The translations under genes were made by a program, and so were the position numbers. Below, piece after piece: positions 33,701-42,679 of a stretch of 42,679 bases of DNA. Within the stretch, counting starts at the first letter, position 1. Every line of letters starts with the position of its first letter. The stretch is from Saksenaea vasiformis B4078 (lineage: Eukaryota > Mucoromycota > Mucoromycetes > Mucorales > Saksenaeaceae): positions 1 through 42,679 of the forward strand of contig JNDT01001798.1 in NCBI GenBank assembly GCA_000697055.1, given 5' to 3'. The notes below the pieces were generated by a model. That model was not told the origin of the DNA, did not search any database, and worked only from the letters and a program-made list of their open reading frames with translations.

Positions 33701-33977
33701 GCCTTAGATTGTTACAAAGATCGATGAGCGGTATCTGGGTGGATGATAAACATGTTTATTGACGACAAGAGAGAGAGAGAGAATGAAAGAGACTCCTACA
33801 AAGATTAACTGACTGCGCCCATCAGCGATACATCCTGTCCAAATGACCGTTCTCCGGATGAAATGAGGTAAAATCTCGTTAAAATGTCGAAAAAGGGGGA
33901 TTCCACGCCGTGCCGAACTTGTTGCTATAACAACGTGGCCCATCAGCCATAGCTATGCTGTCGTTTATCATGTAGTG
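30716..33977. other. Gene-poor stretch with coding-like debris
   Basis: Apart from the unresolved fragment at 31566-31893, this region has short frames on both strands (for example 32001-32231 plus and 32646-32903 minus) without recognisable domains. A G-run (33433-33441) lies beside the sequence GGGATGCGCC, and an AGAG run is at 33770-33783. The region is likely to contain old transposable-element sequence, given the LINE fragment on its left edge. Confidence 0.5.
31566..31893 (+). CDS. Coding-like two-exon fragment, unresolved
   Basis: A frame reading VVDRSDNDNFQEPIVLKMGR and RAAYRLRKLQKGKEMDMTPI can be spliced (31566-31716 to 31752-31893, 35-nt intron) to NLIIQQLHQSPLWNFLRTVT and MLWNFLEMTQDSV, stop at 31891-31893. 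Composition looks like protein, but no ATG, family motif or strong upstream splice site fixes the 5' end. Two other frames downstream (31892-32000 and 32001-32231, Glu/Lys-rich) are also coding-like. A decayed gene or a fast-evolving orphan are both possible. Confidence 0.25.
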
Positions 33978-35166
33978 CTACTTCAACGGTGGTGACTGTT
34001 CCGAAGTCAGTCCGCTTATATGCATCATCTCTAGCCGCATGCTTGGTGTACTATGCTGTCTTAATTTTACTTTGGCTTCCGCGAAAACTCTTGCTGTCAT
34101 CTGATCCATGCCATACGATGTCGAATAGACTACTTCCTTAACGCCTTGTTGGACAATTTTGATGGCACATCCTAGGCAAGGACATCTAGAATTATTCAGA
34201 GGCAATTAGCATCCACAGATGATTCGCTAGACAATAGAACCTACGTATTGCAATATAACACGACACCTGTACTAAAGTCTACACGACCACGGCCCGCTTC
34301 CAATAACGCATTCTCCTCTGCATGCATGCACAAACATCGATCCAATCCGGTACCGCAAGGTGCGCCTTCATTGCATCGATCGCAACCCCCTTCGTTGCAG
34401 TTCTTTAGACCACGCGGTGTTCCATTATACCCTGTTGCAATCACACGAGAGTCCTTAACAAGGATACATCCTACACGCCGTTTCATGCAATTGGATCGAC
34501 GAGCAGCAAGGTCAGATAGATGCATAAAATATGTATCCCAAGAAGGCCGTAAGCGTTCGAGATTCAAAAGGTCTAGCCGTCTTAGCGCCTCGTGCAGTTG
34601 TGTACGGTCTGTAAACCTATTGGTAATAGTGACATCGCAGTGCGGTATGATGGCGTACAGTGGCGTAACGCTGTTGTGGTTCTCATCGTTGCTATGAAAC
34701 AGCGCCCAATCATCCTGAAGGACAAACTGTTCAAGAGTCAAATCCGTATTTTCTCTATCCTCTTCATCAGAATCTCCACCTAAGAATGCGTCTTCCTTTA
34801 CCTAGCAAGACAACGTTGGTAGCGTAAGTGGATAGGCGCTTCTACTGATACAAGGAGGAAGAACGGGCGTTTCCTGATAGAAATAGCATCAGCAAGACAT
34901 GCATTCCCTTTTCGTTGACCAACATACTTTAACAACCACAGGCCGTCAGCGTTGATGTCGCAAGTAACAAAATGCTCCAACCATCGCTCTGTTACGTAAC
35001 TCTGCAGGTCTTCAACTGTCGGAAAGAGAAGAGCCCGGTCGTAAAGGTCACGGTGTCGCCGTGGACTGTCTTCAAGGGCAACTAGTGTAAAGCCATGTTC
35101 TTGAACAAGATATTCAGCAACTGTGTGCTTGCCACTGCAGTTCGGTCCTGTGAGACCGATGAACAT
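33978..35166 (-). CDS. DCD1: Deoxycytidylate (dCMP) deaminase, fungal DCD1 type
   Basis: Three exons on the minus strand (34802-35166, 34245-34754, 33978-34185) give 360 residues. The enzyme converts dCMP to dUMP for thymidylate synthesis. The deaminase half has RPSWDTYFMHLSDLAARRSN, CMKRRVGCILV, ATGYNGTPRGLKNC, the zinc/catalytic HAE (His266, Glu268) in MHAEENALLEAG, and PCLGC (Cys295, Cys298). The N-terminal half is the P-loop kinase-like domain found in fungal DCD1, here starting MFIGLTGPNCSGKHTVAEYL, with a nearly intact Walker A (GPNCSGKH, His in place of Ser/Thr). A 47-nt intron (34755-34801) joins RCLAR to ENTDLTLEQF. It contains an open stretch rich in Asp/Glu that would shift frame if retained. 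The start at 35166 is the first ATG matching the family N-terminus. Confidence 0.94.
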
Positions 35167-37269
35167 GTGGATGAACAAGAAAGAGCAAGGTTGCCTTGAT
35201 TCCCAAGCCACAACGAACCAGGTTCGTGATACCTCTTGTTCCTTAGTCCTATTGGCCCAAATGTGTCAAACGGGGAACTCCACATTAGTGCATTTTTGCT
35301 GAGCGCGACGCACAGATGGAGAACATTAATTTCCATTGAAGAAGCTGACGGAAGTTGCTCGTGATAGTGTTTCGTTGCCCATCCCAATTCTTGTCAGCGA
35401 AGAGAGGAAAGCAGCTGCTATTTTCTTTAATAGGCTGAATCACTCCTCGATTCCATCTTAAATAACCAAACGACAAACAATCGAAATGTTGCCTTGTGAA
35501 TCAATAACTGTGATTGATCGACTGATTGATTGAATGAGCTCAACATTTCCCACTTGTTGCTACAATTGCCAAATAAAACTCCGATTTCTGCCGGGACGGG
35601 GCTTAATTATCGTTTGAACTACGCGAAACCCGGTACCTTTTCTCGCCGTGGATGTGGCCCTGGAAGTATCCTACGACTGAAAGTGAGCCAATAAGCAACC
35701 AAGTACTGCACCTGTTGTATAAACCTGCGTCAATCTGAAACTACTTGGTATTAGGTCTCAGCCATTTCAGTTCTTTTCGTGTGTTGTATCTTAGATCTTG
35801 CACAGGGAAATAGACATCTTTGAACACTAACTATAGCCTAGATAATTACAGTTATGCTAAAGTTAGCCAATAAATGTCTTGGAACTCGCTCTCAGTCGAT
35901 GGTAACAAAAAAAAAAAAACCAAGGAAAAACGTAAGCAGAAGAGTAGCAAAAAGTAGGGCTCCATATTGCATGCAGACTATTGAGACATTTGTCCACAGG
36001 GAAACATAAAAAGAACAGTAAACGATCATGACTAGACACTGTGATAAGAAAGCATTATTATCAGTCAGCTTCACAAATCATTGTTCTCTTACTATCTGTA
36101 AACAGTGGGCATAATGCTTAATTTTAAGCATCGCCTTCCAGCTGCAAGAGTAGTGCATATACGCCTGGTCATATACATCACATACCTATGTCTGAAGGTG
36201 ATACACTGTGGAGTATAAGAGAATATAGTGAACAGGTTCTGGAGGACACAAGTGATATAGACACTTCGATCTGTGAAACGGATCTGCACAGTTCATAGCT
36301 TCTTTGTGCGACATCGGATCGAGCGGACTGGAAAGGTGCATTTGGCGTTGTTTGCTGTTCCATCAGGAGCCCATGCTGTGGTGTCTGATTTTAATTAGCA
36401 GACATTATACCGGTAAGTCGGTAACAAGCCTGCTAAGGGCACCTAATTTCCATATATAGGAGGAAGAATTGAGTATTGCATGGGAATTGTTCTGTTAAAT
36501 CGCTATCGTTGAATATTTAATCCATACTAACGATAATTAAACTGTTCATATCTACCATCAGCTATTAATCTGCTCTAACGGTACCGTGTGTCAATCGATT
36601 CTGATCATAGTATACTGGTACGGCGCTCGATCATGTCAGAAGGAATGCTCTTTCTCTACTATGCCTTTGCATTCCTGCGTGATGTGATCTTAACGACCTT
36701 TCTAAGATATCAGCTCTGATGTGGATTTTATTTTATTGACTGATTCGCAATACATGGATGTCCACACATAAGTGAAGAAATGATGAGTTTTTAAAAGCAA
36801 AATTATGGATATTCAAGATATCCGAGTTGACCTGAGCAACTCACCCACGTTGAGATATATATATTGTAAGCTACCTCACGAGAAGAGTTTCATGCTGGCG
36901 AATATTACGTATGAACATTTTCAATCAAAAAAGATTAAACTGCACCTGTTCCCAGCGTAAATAGAAATGGGGTGACATCACTTGCATGTCTGTCTGTGGT
37001 GAAGGTGTAGGTAAACGGGCTGCAAATAGCGAAGCCTATATTCAACCGGCAGACTGAATTTGAATTCGATAGCTTCAGGTAGTCAACAGAAAGCCTTTAA
37101 TAGATTCCGGACCGGGCGGAACCCAGGAATCTGTCAACGCAACTTGCTGGGAAAAAAAAGACGGCAGTGTTCCCGTGTGTAGGAATTAGAATCTCAGCGA
37201 CTCGGAGGACACAAGGAGAACAGAGCTGGCTGTTTTTTTTCTTAGCCTTTTTTTTAACCCTTGTTTGAT
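35167..37269. other. Intergenic region between DCD1 and the RasGEF gene
   Basis: This 2.1-kb divergent region shows no supported gene. Short frames at 35892-36363 on the minus strand lack motifs. Just before the RasGEF start, pyrimidine runs with TTTCTTAG (37233-37245) could be the end of a 5' UTR intron. Confidence 0.5.
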
Positions 37270-39783
37270 ATGGCAACGGCTGCCAGTAGCCTTCCGCTCA
37301 TTCCGCTTTCCCCGATTGCGAAGTCGTCACTCAGCTATCATACTGCACTTTCTCATGCAACCGGGAAACTGACGGAGGCCAAGCAGGCGGATCCGCCTGT
37401 CTCCGTCGAAACTCTTCGACGGCTCATTGAAGATGTGAAAGTGGAACGAAGTCGACTCGACAAGTTAAATGGTCAGATGCAATCAGTTCAAGCTGCTACT
37501 GCAATGAAATGGGATCCCGATGTGCTTGCTCGACAAATAGCGGTAGTTGACTGCCAACTGTTTGCAAATGCTGATCTCCAGAAAAGATGGTTATGCCAAT
37601 TGGACAAGAAACAGACGAAGCTGGTACATCTGCTGGACTTCCATCGGTACCTCACTCATAGTTTTGCCCATCAGCTTATCTACTGGGCGGAGCTGACAAA
37701 GGGCGGACCTCTAGCAGAAAAGGTCGTACCGGCTGTCCACCCCAAAGATAATTTGATCTCGCATCTTGTTCGGGTTGCCTATTTGTTGCTGCATGCTTAT
37801 CGTGATTTCTCCGGATTCGCGGCAATTATGAAGGCGCTAAAGTTGCCTGAAGTTCGTCGACTCCGGAAGCTGTGGCAGCTCCCTTCGCGTATTAGAGACA
37901 TGTATCAAGAATTATCTGATGTGGTGTCACCAGCAAACAACTATAAAGTGTATCATGAGACCCTTCGCAGCAAAATTGGGCTATTTGCTCAACCAACAAC
38001 CGAATCAGAAGGCAAGGCTTCTGGAATTATGATTGCAGTTCCCTGGATTCAGCCACAGCTGCTGGCCATCCAGTCAATCATTACCGCATACACTGCAGGT
38101 GACCACGATCAAATTCGCAAGTCATTTGTCGATAATGTTGATATCGTCCTGTCAGCACCCGGTGTTCGAAAGCTGGCCGTGACCATCTCCATTCTGGAAC
38201 TCTGTCAGCATAACTCCACTACACAGTCGGCAGATTTGATCGTCGACGAACTTGGTCTTGCGGATATGAATAGCCGACGAGGGTCTAAAGTGAAACCTGT
38301 GCAAATTGATGGTTTCCGACAGTCCATTGTTCCTACACCTGACCTAAACCGGCTTGCTCCCGGTGATCCTCTTGTCCACCACTGGCTTGTCTCGCGTGTA
38401 TACTTGAACAAGGAGCAGTTGATCGAGGAAAGCGTCCAAATAGAACCGCTGATGCATAATGAAATCCTCATGCGTGAGGAAGACGACGAAGACGAGCTAG
38501 AGATTGTACCTGAGCAGAGCTCGATGAGTACACCAGCACCACCCAAACCTACTTCGCGACCGACAAGCGTCTCTTCTGTACGGGCAATTAATGACATTGT
38601 CAAGGTCGATGCGCCGAAGGCTGAGGTGGCAGTGACAACAACGACAGGTCCAGAGATTTGGACACCGGAAAACGCAGGCGCTAGCAAGGATGACGAAACC
38701 GTCAACGACAACAACAAGTCCAGCAAGCGCGATGAGCCAAACGGCGAGAATCAAACTGACTTGAAGAGCAACGATGACGACGACGATAATAGGAGCGATA
38801 GCAGCAGTGGAGGTGGTAATAATGCTGATACAGCAACTTCTGGAAAAGCCCCAGCAGTAGAGGAAGTTCAATCGACATCGATTGCACCTGCAAAAGTTGA
38901 TAACACCGCAGAGGAACCAGTAGTGTCCTCATCGCTCCAAACGCCTGCCCCTGCCTCGCCAGTCGTTGAGAGTGTTCATGAATCAGTTGTCGAGAACGTC
39001 CCTGAACCAGTAGAAGATCCCAAGAAGCATCACATCGAACAGCAAGATCTTCAAGATGTGTGGTCCGCTGTTGACCAGAGTAAAGCAGCGAATGAGACGG
39101 TCGAGCGCTCAAAAAGTGTCGCTGCTCAATCAGCTGCCAACGATTCGACTTCAACGCAACAGGAATCAACAATCAGCAAACAAACGAAAAAATCACGACT
39201 ATCGCCCACCGCGCCTGAGTTTGTTCCGTCAAAGTCAAGCATATCGCTTTTTGTTTCTGCCCCCGCTAATGGTCCTTCGTCCATGATCGCTTCTCCTCCA
39301 TCCTCCACTAACAATGGCAGAGACTTGGATTCATTTTCCAGCCAAAACGGCGCCGATTCAGATGACGATGATCCAGAGGAACAATGGCGAGGATACTTGG
39401 CTGGTGTGGGCGCAGAGAACGAATCGGAGAAACGGACTGGTTATCATCCTGATCAATCAGAAGATGAAGAAGAAGTCTGGAGAGGCTATCCTGGACCAAC
39501 GGATTCGGGGGATAGTAGCTCTCGTCGCGGGTCGTCACAATCTGAACAATCTGAAGGATGGAAAGGCTATACTGCGGGCAAGACAGAAGCATCCTGGAAA
39601 CAAGATACGCGACTCCAGAAACGGCAACAGGAATGGCAGGGCTATACTCTTGAGAGACTGAACGAGGATGATCTCGACTCGAGTACCAATCCAGACAGCG
39701 ATTTTGCAAAGTCGCGACCTTCTTGGGTTCAACAAGATGCACCAGCCAGGTTTCGACAGCAACCAAAAAAAATTACAACATAA
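37270..39783 (+). CDS. Divergent RasGEF (CDC25-homology) protein with W-x-G-Y repeats
   Basis: A single uninterrupted frame of 837 residues; the first ATG (MATAASSLPLIPLSP) follows a pyrimidine-rich leader. Residues about 80-310 resemble a CDC25-homology RasGEF domain. The evidence is DPDVLARQIAVVDCQLFANADLQ, SHLVRVAYLLLHAYRDFSGF, AAIMKALKLPEVRRLRKLWQ, and SPANNYKVYHETLRSK followed by AVPWIQPQLLAIQSI. The end differs from canonical GEFs, where IPFLG...DL is expected, so catalytic competence is uncertain. The middle (about 400-690) is acidic and Ser/Thr/Pro-rich, with a homopolymeric DDDDDN patch. The C-terminus has four W-(R/K/Q)-G-Y motifs at roughly 705-790 (WRGYLAG, WRGYPGP, WKGYTAG, WQGYTLE) spaced by acidic/Ser-rich linkers. 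It is the only large intronless gene in the window. Target GTPase unknown. Confidence 0.82.
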   Translation: MATAASSLPLIPLSPIAKSSLSYHTALSHATGKLTEAKQADPPVSVETLRRLIEDVKVERSRLDKLNGQMQSVQAATAMKWDPDVLARQIAVVDCQLFANADLQKRWLCQLDKKQTKLVHLLDFHRYLTHSFAHQLIYWAELTKGGPLAEKVVPAVHPKDNLISHLVRVAYLLLHAYRDFSGFAAIMKALKLPEVRRLRKLWQLPSRIRDMYQELSDVVSPANNYKVYHETLRSKIGLFAQPTTESEGKASGIMIAVPWIQPQLLAIQSIITAYTAGDHDQIRKSFVDNVDIVLSAPGVRKLAVTISILELCQHNSTTQSADLIVDELGLADMNSRRGSKVKPVQIDGFRQSIVPTPDLNRLAPGDPLVHHWLVSRVYLNKEQLIEESVQIEPLMHNEILMREEDDEDELEIVPEQSSMSTPAPPKPTSRPTSVSSVRAINDIVKVDAPKAEVAVTTTTGPEIWTPENAGASKDDETVNDNNKSSKRDEPNGENQTDLKSNDDDDDNRSDSSSGGGNNADTATSGKAPAVEEVQSTSIAPAKVDNTAEEPVVSSSLQTPAPASPVVESVHESVVENVPEPVEDPKKHHIEQQDLQDVWSAVDQSKAANETVERSKSVAAQSAANDSTSTQQESTISKQTKKSRLSPTAPEFVPSKSSISLFVSAPANGPSSMIASPPSSTNNGRDLDSFSSQNGADSDDDDPEEQWRGYLAGVGAENESEKRTGYHPDQSEDEEEVWRGYPGPTDSGDSSSRRGSSQSEQSEGWKGYTAGKTEASWKQDTRLQKRQQEWQGYTLERLNEDDLDSSTNPDSDFAKSRPSWVQQDAPARFRQQPKKITT

Positions 39784-41412
39784 ATAGGTGAGCCATCTAT
39801 TCCTGACTAGACCCACTCCCATAACAACATGTTTTCATCATCATCGATACCCATCTCTGGATTTTTTTTTTCAACCTATTTTTATTAAAAAACATTATTC
39901 AAACCTATTCGAGGGACTTGTTGCTACTGTGTAATTCTCAAACCAATGCATCAGAAAAGCCCACTATTTTCTTTTCATATATGATAGATCCAACTTGTTT
40001 GTGGCGAAGCGCAATGCCATAAGCACCTACATGGAAGTTTGGAAGCATAGATTGTTTCCAACTACCAGTTAAGGAGTCAAGCGGGAAATTGGTACCTGCA
40101 GCTCTGGGAGCCTTTGTCCGACAGGCATCGACCAATGTCATTTGGGCAAACCCCTTTCAACGGATGCGCTGCAGACAACGAAGGCATTTAGCGCCTATGT
40201 TTATTGGCGTTGGGAACTACAAACCACGCCGCTTTCTACAGACACAAGTTGCGCCGAAGAATGTTTAGCCGCAGGTGACACTCAACAGCTTGATGGAATA
40301 TATGATTTCCCCGTAACTGTGTTATGTTGAAGTAACGCACATTTGCACTAAGCGTAATATACTTTGAGTTGTTGAAACAAAAATGCGCATAGTCAGGGCA
40401 AAGCAACCACATAAATAAGAAAGTCCTTGTCTATCATTACTATGTAACCGCATTCACGCCATTAGAGAAACGATAAATTAACCTCCATGTCTAAACGCTG
40501 AAGTTACGCAAGACAGCTGGATATGTGGTTAAACCTCCATGAAGCGGTACAGTTTATCTTCGCAGAGATATTATAACATGGATAGCAGTGCGACATGCAC
40601 TTTTCTTCATAGTCGAAATCTCTAAGGTTGTAATCTAGCATCAGATTGTCACTAGCAACTATGTGCAGACTAGCTGACAAAGGCCCACAAGCAAATTTGC
40701 TTTTGATAGGTATTCGCAAGTCCTCTGCCATGGATAAAAAAATGGCAATAAGCTAAAGCACGGATATTAATATAAGTGCATACGCTAAAACCACCGTTGA
40801 AGAAGACAAAACTGCAGTGAAGTATTTATAGGCGAAGACATGGAGGTACGCGAAGTCTCCTAGAAAACAGCTGTAGCTTGGTTTCATAAAGTCTTTGGCG
40901 AAAATACTATGTCTGCGAAGGAAAACAAAAAATGTAATTAATGTCTGTTTCTTGGTGGCGGCAGCCTTTGAATATCAAAGTCTCCATCTCCATGGTATGG
41001 CGACACTAGTTGGCAGATGTAAGACCATTGCCAGTTATTGCATAGCCTTTTACTTATGAAAGGAACATGGAGGACATTTTAGTTTGTGTAATCTTATGCT
41101 TCTCATTATGCTGATAATAGGAAATTCAAAAATTAGAGAAGCTTGTCTTGTCTCGTCCATAACACATACTCGATCTGCGTTTCTGCGTCGAGCAACCTAT
41201 GCCTCCGATGAAGAGGCAAGTAGGGCCACATAAAGCTGAGAATTCTGTTGTGACCATATTGTTGGTGAAATATCTTAGCTTCCATTCTATAAAATGGGAA
41301 GCGTCCAACAATGCTTCATCTGGTTGAGCCGTCAAACGAATTTTAAACTCCATCGGTGTTTTATTTTCCCCGCGAATTGTGGGAATGAGGTGTCCTCAAG
41401 TGTCTAATGTAC
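39784..41412. other. Intergenic region left of the LINE
   Basis: It starts with the RasGEF 3' flank (T-run and TTATTAAAAAA at 39860-39892). Two ATG-started minus-strand frames, 39938-40141 (67 residues) and 40504-40731 (75 residues), have no recognisable motif and no supporting splice structure. The LINE 5' UTR probably occupies the last tens of bases before 41413. Confidence 0.5.
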
Positions 41413-42679
41413 ATGGCTCTTCCCGCTATTCAACCGCGTCCACCACCTGAGGTGTCCGCCCCCGTGGCATCCTCCTCCAAACCGGTCGCAGCATCCCCTA
41501 ACCGCCGGACCTATGCAGGTGTAGTGAAAAATCGCTGTTCACTAATGTATCCCTCGACTACACAACAGATCACCGAAACCTCTACTGTTAAAACACGCGC
41601 CTGGCGTGTCGGACGCTCCCGTGGGAGCGTCTTCTTCGACATCTCCTCGGCTCTTGCCAAAGCATCCTCTAAGATGATACTTAGAACTATTTTGCACGCG
41701 TACCCCAATGTTGTTGGCGGCAAAATCCATCGTGAAGGCACCCAAACCCTGGCCGAAATCAACTTTCACCGCGACAACCACGACGATATCGAGCGAGCCT
41801 GCAAAACAGGCTTCGTCTATGAAGGTACTACCTATTTAGCTATTAACGCTCTAGATCAGGACGCCAAAATCGTCCGTCTCAACCTAGCCAATCTTCCGTT
41901 CCTTGTCCCCTCTGAGCTAGAACCCGCACTCACCCGGAGCCTGAGCCCCTATGGTCGCGTCCTAGATGTCGGCGTATATCGGGATGCGGACATTGGTCTC
42001 TACATGGGCGACGGCTACGCCGTCATTGATGTGTATCAACGCCCTGGCGAGGACCCTTTCATTACCCTTCAACACCACATGCCCTGGGCAGACTCCGCTG
42101 ATGGCTTTTATGCCACGTGGAAAGACATACCTGTTCACTGCATGTTCTGCCATAAGGCAGGACACAACCGCAACGACTGTCCCCAGCGGCCCCTCAACCG
42201 AATTGTCTGCTATAATTGCGGAGAAAAAGGACACCTCCAAGCCTCCTGTCCTCACGAGAATATGGGACCAAAACGCGCTCGCAAGCAACCCGCAAAACCC
42301 ACCCGCGATGACCGCCCTGTCACTGTCAGTGAACCGGACCTCCCGACCAACGAGGATCCTAACACCACCGCACCAATTCCGGCGCCTACCGTCGATCTCC
42401 CGCAGTCGGAACAAACGCTTCCTGAAACTAAAGCTTCCCCTCTACCCGAGACTGACAGTCCTAGCAGTTCGTCCCTTTTAGAAGTTCAACCGGCAAGAGA
42501 CGAGACTCCGGCTGCAAACGCCGACCCTCGCGATACCAAAATGAGGTCCGCTGCCGAAGAGGACCTCTTGATAGAACAAGCGGCAAAGGCCCTTCAAAAC
42601 GCCGAAATGAAACGTGGCAAATCAGCCAACTCCAGTAAGAAAAATGATGCTAACCGTCTAACCACCACTCCTGCTATCA
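41413..42679 (+). mobile_element. LINE (non-LTR retrotransposon) ORF1, gag-like, 5' part
   Basis: An ATG at 41413 opens a frame that stays open for 1,267 nt to the window edge. The N-terminus is Pro/Ala-rich (PRPPPEVSAPVASSSKPVAA) with TYAGVVK. A central RRM-like or gag-like region (GSVFFDISSALAKASSK, LNLANLPFLVPSELEPALTR) leads to two CCHC zinc knuckles: CMFCHKAGHNRNDC and CYNCGEKGHLQASC (42141-42273). A Lys/Arg cluster (GPKRARKQPAKP) and a Pro/Glu/Asp-rich tail follow. Two knuckles after a nucleic-acid-binding domain is the standard ORF1 layout of fungal LINEs; ORF2 (endonuclease/reverse transcriptase) would lie beyond the window. The frame is intact here and its codon use is C-richer than neighbouring genes, so the copy may be young. 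Confidence 0.85.

Noticed and set aside
33704..33943. 79-residue minus-strand ATG frame after DCD1
   Set aside because: Lies in the probable 3' UTR of DCD1, no motif; composition not convincing.
38205..39286. Long minus- and plus-strand alternative frames in the RasGEF gene
   Set aside because: Shadows of the single long ORF; the repetitive acidic codons leave other frames open by chance.
39938..40141. 67-residue minus-strand ATG frame
   Set aside because: No domain, no homology cue and no supported flanking exon; could be chance.

Overview
The window looks like nuclear DNA of an early-diverging fungus, most likely a Mucoromycota (Mucorales-type) species. Protein-coding genes are cut by many very short introns (about 35-80 nt) with GTAAGT-like donors and CTAAC/CTAAT/CTGAC-like branch sites. 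The genes encode fungal housekeeping proteins such as CDC50, KRE2-type mannosyltransferase, TVP38 and fungal-type DCD1, and the repeats include non-LTR retrotransposon material. No tRNA, rRNA, CRISPR array or prokaryotic operon was recognised. Exon joins were worked out by hand from splice signals, reading phase and family motifs. For every gene assigned to a known family, all junctions keep phase.

Layout: 1-2078 is gene-poor and may start inside an LTR-like repeat. 2079-5556 holds a divergent pair: a METTL25-type methyltransferase (-) and the CDC50/Lem3 flippase subunit (+). 6632-9176 (-) is a KDM4-type histone demethylase with JmjN, JmjC, extended PHD and a C-terminal Tudor-like segment. 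10013-10922 (+) is an SDF2-like MIR protein, facing mitochondrial ribosomal protein mL44 (10981-12002, -). A GT15 mannosyltransferase follows at 12470-13758 (-). 14450-14940 is a small spliced unit of unclear nature. 14948-16608 (-) is a coiled-coil protein with PY motifs, divergent from a small secreted protein (16779-16979, +). 18163-19219 (-) is a single-pass membrane protein with a cytosolic SH3 domain. 19.2-24.5 kb is a gene-poor stretch with one weak two-exon gene model.

24582-25380 (+) is an HMG-box chromatin protein. 26363-27404 (+) is a TVP38/TMEM64 membrane protein, convergent with a 12-exon protein (27531-30296, -) that has three SH3 domains and a C-terminal coiled coil. 30.3-33.9 kb contains a degenerate LINE reverse-transcriptase fragment and coding-like debris. 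33978-35166 (-) is dCMP deaminase. 37270-39783 (+) is a single-exon divergent RasGEF protein with C-terminal W-x-G-Y repeats. The right end (41413 onward) is the 5' part of a LINE with a gag-like, two-zinc-knuckle ORF1 that runs off the window.

The genes do not form one pathway. Themes that recur are membrane and secretory biology (CDC50, SDF2, GT15, TVP38), actin/endocytic adaptor-like SH3 proteins, and chromatin (KDM4, HMG box). I found no convincing wholly new system. The best second-look items are the three-SH3/coiled-coil protein and its 13-nt microexon, the RasGEF with W-x-G-Y repeats, the PY-motif coiled-coil protein, and the small spliced unit with a related tail 2.5 kb away.
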